A DNA stretch of 8,511 nucleotides from assembly GCA_013003805.1 (NCBI GenBank), contig JABDII010000283.1, forward strand, positions 1-8,511, in the 5' to 3' direction. Shown here in pieces: positions 5,453-8,511 of this stretch. The notes under the pieces were generated by a model. It searched no databases, was not told where the DNA came from, and worked only from the letters and a program-made list of their open reading frames with translations. Numbering within the stretch: position 1 is the first letter of the stretch; each line of letters opens with the position of its first letter. A program made the translations under genes and the position numbers. This stretch comes from Gemmatimonadales bacterium (GTDB lineage: Bacteria; Gemmatimonadota; Gemmatimonadetes; Gemmatimonadales; GWC2-71-9).

Positions 5453-7738
5453 CTACGGAGGCGTCGTTCGGACTCGGATAATCTCCAGCGCCTTCTCCAG
5501 GTATTCGTCCCGGTTCAGTCTGATCCCTTCGATCGAGCGTTCCATGGCTACCGTCGGTTGAATCCCGATCAGGTGATGTTGAGACCCGTCGTGCTTCACC
5601 ACTTGCATCCCAGTCCAGCTGATTCTGAAACCCCCAGGGAGGTTGAATGGATTCACGTTTCCGTTCGTTCCTGCGGTTGGCTGGCCAACGATCTCCCCCA
5701 GCTCATAGTGCTCAACAAAGCTCATGAACGACTCGGCGTAGCTGATCGCACGGCTGTCAGTGAGAAACACGACCTGGCCCCCGATATGCGGCTCTGCGGG
5801 GGTGAGACCCCAGCCATGCTGCGACATGCCCGCACGTCGTTCCCTGTCGGGGTAGATGATCTGGGGAACGCGCATCCACGCCGCTGACGTATCCCGACTC
5901 GTGAGCAGGTGTCGAAGTACTTCGTGGTTCCCATTGGGATATCCCCGCAGGTCGAAGATCACGCCCCGAGCCGCTGCCAACTCATCCAGCCCTTTCCTGA
6001 TTTCGGACATCTCTGCCTGACGGAGATCGACATACCATATTCCGGCTTCGATCTCCCGTACGGTCCGCTCATTGCTCTCGGTGGGCCGGACGTCGGACAC
6101 GCGTGCCGCTTGGCGCTCGAGCGTTCGACCGTCGCGGCGTACCTCGAGAGCCGCCATCGTGCCAGAGTCACCGGCGCCGAACTCCAGCATGGCCCTGACA
6201 CGCTTCCATTGTGGTGACCCAGAGACCTCAGCTTCACTTGCCGCTACGGCCATCGTGGCTTCGCGTCCATCAATCGTCAAGACAACGTCACCCGCCATGA
6301 AGGTCGTGTCTCGTGAGCGAACGACGACCACTTGATTCTCTACCCAGTCAACCTGGAAGGGGAGCCGAGCCTTGTTGACGAATGCAATGTGGAACACCCG
6401 TGCGTGACCGTCGTTGAGTGTCGCCGTGAACCGCTTGAGCGTGTGATGGAAGTCCCGGGCGTCCCGATCGTTGAGGGCGTCTTGGAAAGCGATGGTCAAT
6501 TGCCCATCCCAGTCAGCACCGACTACGTCGAAATAGGGATAGAAGTGCTGGAGCACATTCCACGCGATGACGATACCGCCCAGGCGTACGGCTTCCCGGT
6601 CGGCGCTGGCCATATCACCCTGGATGGCGACCGGGATGTCGGGTCGCCTGGTGAATGCGGATGTATCCGACACGCCTAGCGTATGGTTGCTGTCGCTGTA
6701 GAGGGCCAGTGGTATCCGGGCGGAGAGTCCAGCGCCGAGCACCTTCTCAGCTGCTTCTCCTACCCTGGGCCAAGCGTCAAATAGGGGGTCGCTTGTCGTG
6801 TAGGATTTCTCTGTAATGGCGAGCGACCCTGCACCCGAGTGAGCGTCGTTACGGTCCACGACGTATTCGTAGCCCGGGCTCTTCATAGACCACTTCAAGG
6901 GTTTGCCGGACTTAGCGACCTCCTCGAACCCTGGGTTGAGAATCTCCGCCGGTGTCCAGCTCCCCATTACGTCACGGATCAGGAGCTCGAAATCATCGAC
7001 CCAAACAGTGCCCTGCCCGGCAAGGAAGCAGCCGAAGAAGATCATCGTTGCATCCCCGGCCACGTGTCCGACGATTTCGTAGGCCTGCCAGCGCTGAGAC
7101 GTGATCGGGCGGCCGTCCATGTTGTCGAAGAACCCTGGGGGAGGTGTGGGACGATCCACGCGCAGCCAGAGCTGCCCTTGGTTGCCGCTCCCCGTGACAT
7201 CGGCCCGGACAAAGGCACGGAGCTTCACGTCCTTACCCCGATACGGCGCTGCGTCGACGCCCTGTGTGACCGAGCCGAATCCGGCTCCACCTCTGCGTGC
7301 GACCCGGTTCTCGCGGTTGAGCCGGATGCTGCGGTAGAAGGAGGGAGCTCCGAGCCCGAGGCCATGGTGCTGCCACGCAACCGTGACGAGACCGGACGTG
7401 TCAGCTCGCGGCGTGACCAGTGGCTCGGGTGCGGACTCCTCGGAGAAGTAGATCTGTACGGTCGGCGCAACGGGTAGGAAGAGCTCTTCCAATCGTTGCT
7501 TCAGTTCTACCGAGTCTCGTGCGTTCTTCACGCGCTCCGCGCCATGGATGGCAAACGCGTCCCAGGGGAGTTGGGCGGCCTCATCGCTGGGGTGGAAGTA
7601 CCTGACGACGCCGTAGAGCTTCGCGAAGGCCCGTAGGTTCTCGATCTCCTGGTGTATGGGGGTGCCGAGCGCAGGTGCGCACCCGACGGAAAGAACCGCC
7701 GCGGCAAGTGCCGCCTGCCAAAGCCTCGGTGGGATCAT
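5453..7738 (-). CDS. Exported S41-family (C-terminal processing/tricorn-like) peptidase with carbohydrate-binding-like insert
   Basis: 761 residues. ATG at 7738 has GGAGG (7748-7744) 5 nt upstream. A signal peptide spans about 1-24; LSVGC (16-20) is a near-lipobox with Ser at -3, so it may be a lipoprotein. Domains by eye: N-terminal helical region with LYGVVRYFHPSD (41-52) and PWD; beta-rich stretch about 115-315 holding a jelly-roll-like segment (WVDDFEL, then NPGFEE at 268-273 and HSGAGSLAI at 300-308); a second helical region with WNVLQHFYPYFD (393-404) and LNDGHARV (441-448); PDZ-like part about 455-545; S41 catalytic core about 560-750 with FDLRGYPNG (595-603), nucleophile candidate S666 in DSRAISYAES, Glu669, and GQPTAGTNG (685-693). 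A serine peptidase acting outside the cytoplasm on an unknown substrate. GC is visibly lower than in aroA/tyrA. Flanked by repeats B (25 bp downstream) and C (103 bp upstream). Confidence 0.93.
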   Translation of the reverse strand: MIPPRLWQAALAAAVLSVGCAPALGTPIHQEIENLRAFAKLYGVVRYFHPSDEAAQLPWDAFAIHGAERVKNARDSVELKQRLEELFLPVAPTVQIYFSEESAPEPLVTPRADTSGLVTVAWQHHGLGLGAPSFYRSIRLNRENRVARRGGAGFGSVTQGVDAAPYRGKDVKLRAFVRADVTGSGNQGQLWLRVDRPTPPPGFFDNMDGRPITSQRWQAYEIVGHVAGDATMIFFGCFLAGQGTVWVDDFELLIRDVMGSWTPAEILNPGFEEVAKSGKPLKWSMKSPGYEYVVDRNDAHSGAGSLAITEKSYTTSDPLFDAWPRVGEAAEKVLGAGLSARIPLALYSDSNHTLGVSDTSAFTRRPDIPVAIQGDMASADREAVRLGGIVIAWNVLQHFYPYFDVVGADWDGQLTIAFQDALNDRDARDFHHTLKRFTATLNDGHARVFHIAFVNKARLPFQVDWVENQVVVVRSRDTTFMAGDVVLTIDGREATMAVAASEAEVSGSPQWKRVRAMLEFGAGDSGTMAALEVRRDGRTLERQAARVSDVRPTESNERTVREIEAGIWYVDLRQAEMSEIRKGLDELAAARGVIFDLRGYPNGNHEVLRHLLTSRDTSAAWMRVPQIIYPDRERRAGMSQHGWGLTPAEPHIGGQVVFLTDSRAISYAESFMSFVEHYELGEIVGQPTAGTNGNVNPFNLPGGFRISWTGMQVVKHDGSQHHLIGIQPTVAMERSIEGIRLNRDEYLEKALEIIRVRTTPP

Positions 7739-7931
7739 TCAGTCCTCCACTTCTCTCCGAGCGGAAGAACTCTGATGCCGGAGTCCTCGACGCGAATCGG
7801 CAGCGCCCTGCTACGACCGCAGATCGTTGGCGCTCAAACCAATGCCCGGGGCGGGACTCGACGCGGCGTGCGCCCGAGAGCCAATGGCTCGAGTGCACAC
7901 AGGGCGGACGCGAGCGGGGCGGCTGGGTAGA

Positions 7932-7974
7932 GTGGGCGTCAACCCGCACGGGGTTGCCCCCAAGGGATTTTAAG
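7932..7974 (-). other. tRNA-Leu(UAA) 3'-half-like segment in repeat C
   Basis: The best preserved copy. On the minus strand it gives CTTAAAATCCCTTG (anticodon loop with UAA, then the 3' stem strand), a variable arm with GGGG and CCCC arms around a GCAA-type turn (7950-7961), and a T arm GCGGG...CCCAC (7932-7947) with a 6-nt loop. Expected pairing partners on the 5' side of the anticodon stem (AGGGA) are replaced by AGCAA, so similarity begins at the loop. It is a fragment, not a functional tRNA gene. Confidence 0.6.
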
Positions 7975-7994
7975 TTGCTCCGAGAATACCGCAA
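7967..7994 (-). promoter_or_regulatory. Candidate sigma-70-type promoter inside repeat C
   Basis: On the minus strand, TTGCGG (7994-7989), 16 bp, TAAAAT (7972-7967), at exactly the same place in the repeat as in copy B. It would transcribe the peptidase gene through the tRNA-like and hairpin parts of the repeat. Copy A lacks this -35 because its second module is missing. Confidence 0.3.
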
Positions 7995-8179
7995 GGAACC
8001 GCACATCGAGGGTAGGTCCTGCAATCGCCACGGGTTTCGGTGGTAGCTCTCCGCAGGGAGACGCACGACAACGCGAAGTTGCGATGCGTGATGGTCACAG
8101 CGGTGGACACAAGTCCCGGGATGGCAACCACTCCCGCTACGAGAGTCTGACTCGGAAGGGGAGGCCAGTTGAGCAAATA

Positions 8180-8262
8180 AGCGTTTGCAGAACGCTCTGC
8201 CTGCAGATCTTTGAGCGTCATGGGCGCGGGCCCGCGGCAGCACATCGAATTCATTGCCGCGG
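8180..8262. other. Gap between repeat C and the partial gene: small inverted repeats only
   Basis: The roughly 190 bp from 8110 to 8300 has no convincing gene. It contains a short hairpin AGCGTT/AACGCT (8180-8185 / 8191-8196), a 12-bp palindrome CGCGGGCCCGCG (8225-8236), and an inverted repeat CCGCGGCA/TGCCGCGG (8232-8239 / 8255-8262, 15-nt loop). None is followed by a clear T-run on either strand. Short open frames here have no ribosome site and look random. Confidence 0.4.
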
Positions 8263-8300
8263 TTTCATGAGCTGCGTCACAGCTGTGGAGGGAACAGTCT

Positions 8301-8344
8301 TGAAATGAGGCGCGCCCAGCGTTTGCCGTGCGCGCCTCATTCAG
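8301..8344 (-). terminator. Strong hairpin terminator candidate for the gene entering from the right
   Basis: A perfect 12-bp stem, AATGAGGCGCGC (8304-8315) with GCGCGCCTCATT (8330-8341), loop 14 nt, extendable by three more pairs across one bulged A. It begins about 30 bp beyond the stop of the minus-strand gene ending at 8372. On that strand the stem is followed only by a modest ATTTC, so it is an imperfect intrinsic terminator. CAGTCTTG occurs on both sides of the hairpin (8295-8302 and 8342-8349). Confidence 0.6.
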
Positions 8345-8371
8345 TCTTGGATGATCAGTTGATGGTCACCT

Positions 8372-8511
8372 CTAAGGTTTGATGGTCACGTTGTAGGTGG
8401 GGAACTTCTTGAGGCCACAGCTCGTCCAGACCCACAGTGCCACCGTGCCATAGCCAGGAGAACCCGCATCGAAACGCAAGTCCGCATCAATTTGTTCGTC
8501 CGGCTCGAGGG
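8372..8511 (-). CDS. C-terminal fragment of an unidentified protein, N-terminus beyond window
   Basis: An open frame of 45 codons plus TAG (8374-8372) enters from the right edge on the minus strand. It ends AGSPGYGTVALWVWTSC, then KKFPTYNVTIKP. Alternating hydrophobic and polar residues with a beta-strand-like ending suggest the last strands of a beta-sandwich or Ig-like domain of an exported protein. The frame is supported by length to the edge, sensible composition and the hairpin just after its stop. No family can be named from this fragment. Confidence 0.6.
   Translation of the reverse strand, partial: LEPDEQIDADLRFDAGSPGYGTVALWVWTSCGLKKFPTYNVTIKP

Larger units (their letters stand above)
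7842..8109 (-). repeat. Dispersed 268-bp repeat, copy C
   Basis: Same length as copy B with no gaps. The hairpin is at 7868-7882 / 7886-7900 (loop AAT) with one extra mismatch compared with B. The tRNA-like section is at about 7932-7974 and the second module at about 7975-8109. It sits 103 bp upstream of the peptidase start and in the same orientation as A and B. The region between the peptidase start and this copy (7739-7841) holds only the ribosome site as a recognisable element. Confidence 0.92.

Noticed and set aside
6839..7477. 212-codon plus-strand open frame inside the peptidase gene
   Set aside because: It is antisense to a well-supported gene with domain motifs and a ribosome site; such shadows are common in GC-rich DNA.
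4609..8109. Integron attC sites or a CRISPR array
   Set aside because: No GTTRRRY/RYYYAAC core pair is seen in the repeat, and there is no integrase. Three repeats hundreds of bases to kilobases apart are not CRISPR.
7932..8109. Complete tRNA-Leu gene
   Set aside because: No 5' acceptor strand or properly spaced D arm is present, the 5' anticodon-stem strand does not pair, and the T loop is one base short.
7581..8254. Minus-strand open frames across repeat C (and the equivalent across repeat B)
   Set aside because: Their translations run through the tRNA-like and hairpin parts, lack ribosome sites, and resemble the spurious proteins produced by translating tRNA-Leu regions.

Overview
GC-rich bacterial chromosomal DNA (hand-counted samples: about 67% GC in the tyrA region, about 55% inside the large peptidase gene). 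Class II-type AroA, a class III-like PPK2, a tight-binding-type pilin pair and a large exported S41 peptidase suggest a free-living Gram-negative bacterium. Gemmatimonadota or a similar soil phylum is my guess, at low confidence; nothing here is a taxonomic marker.

Layout. (1) 1-2047, minus strand: tyrA then aroA, an aromatic amino acid operon joined by a GTGA stop/start overlap; aroA runs off the left edge without its C-terminus. (2) 2206-3736, plus strand, divergent from tyrA: a stand-alone receiver-domain response regulator, then a two-gene pilin-like unit (a one-TM protein and a type IV prepilin) joined by an ATGA overlap. A good sigma-54 promoter match precedes the pilin unit. (3) 3733-8511, minus strand: a PPK2-family polyphosphate kinase whose stop codon overlaps the pilin stop in a shared CTAG; a 94-residue one-TM coiled-coil protein; a 761-residue exported S41-family peptidase; and the last 45 codons of another gene entering from the right edge.

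The most unusual signal is a dispersed repeat family in part 3. Copies B (5160-5427) and C (7842-8109) are both exactly 268 bp and align without gaps at about 88% identity by hand count. Copy A (4609-4740) contains only the first half. All three point the same way, and each lies 57-103 bp upstream of the start codon of a minus-strand gene. Read on the minus strand, the middle of the repeat resembles the 3' half of a tRNA-Leu(UAA): anticodon loop, long variable arm and T arm. The similarity begins at the anticodon loop, and the truncated copy A stops at the same place. A conserved 15-nt-armed hairpin follows. The repeat could be a set of remnants of integration at a tRNA-Leu anticodon loop, or a mobile tRNA-derived element that supplies promoter and leader sequence to the genes behind it.

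Functionally, the left operon is housekeeping metabolism (shikimate and tyrosine branches), the middle is surface-appendage and signalling genes, and the right is a set of unrelated single genes separated by the repeat, with lower GC in the peptidase gene.
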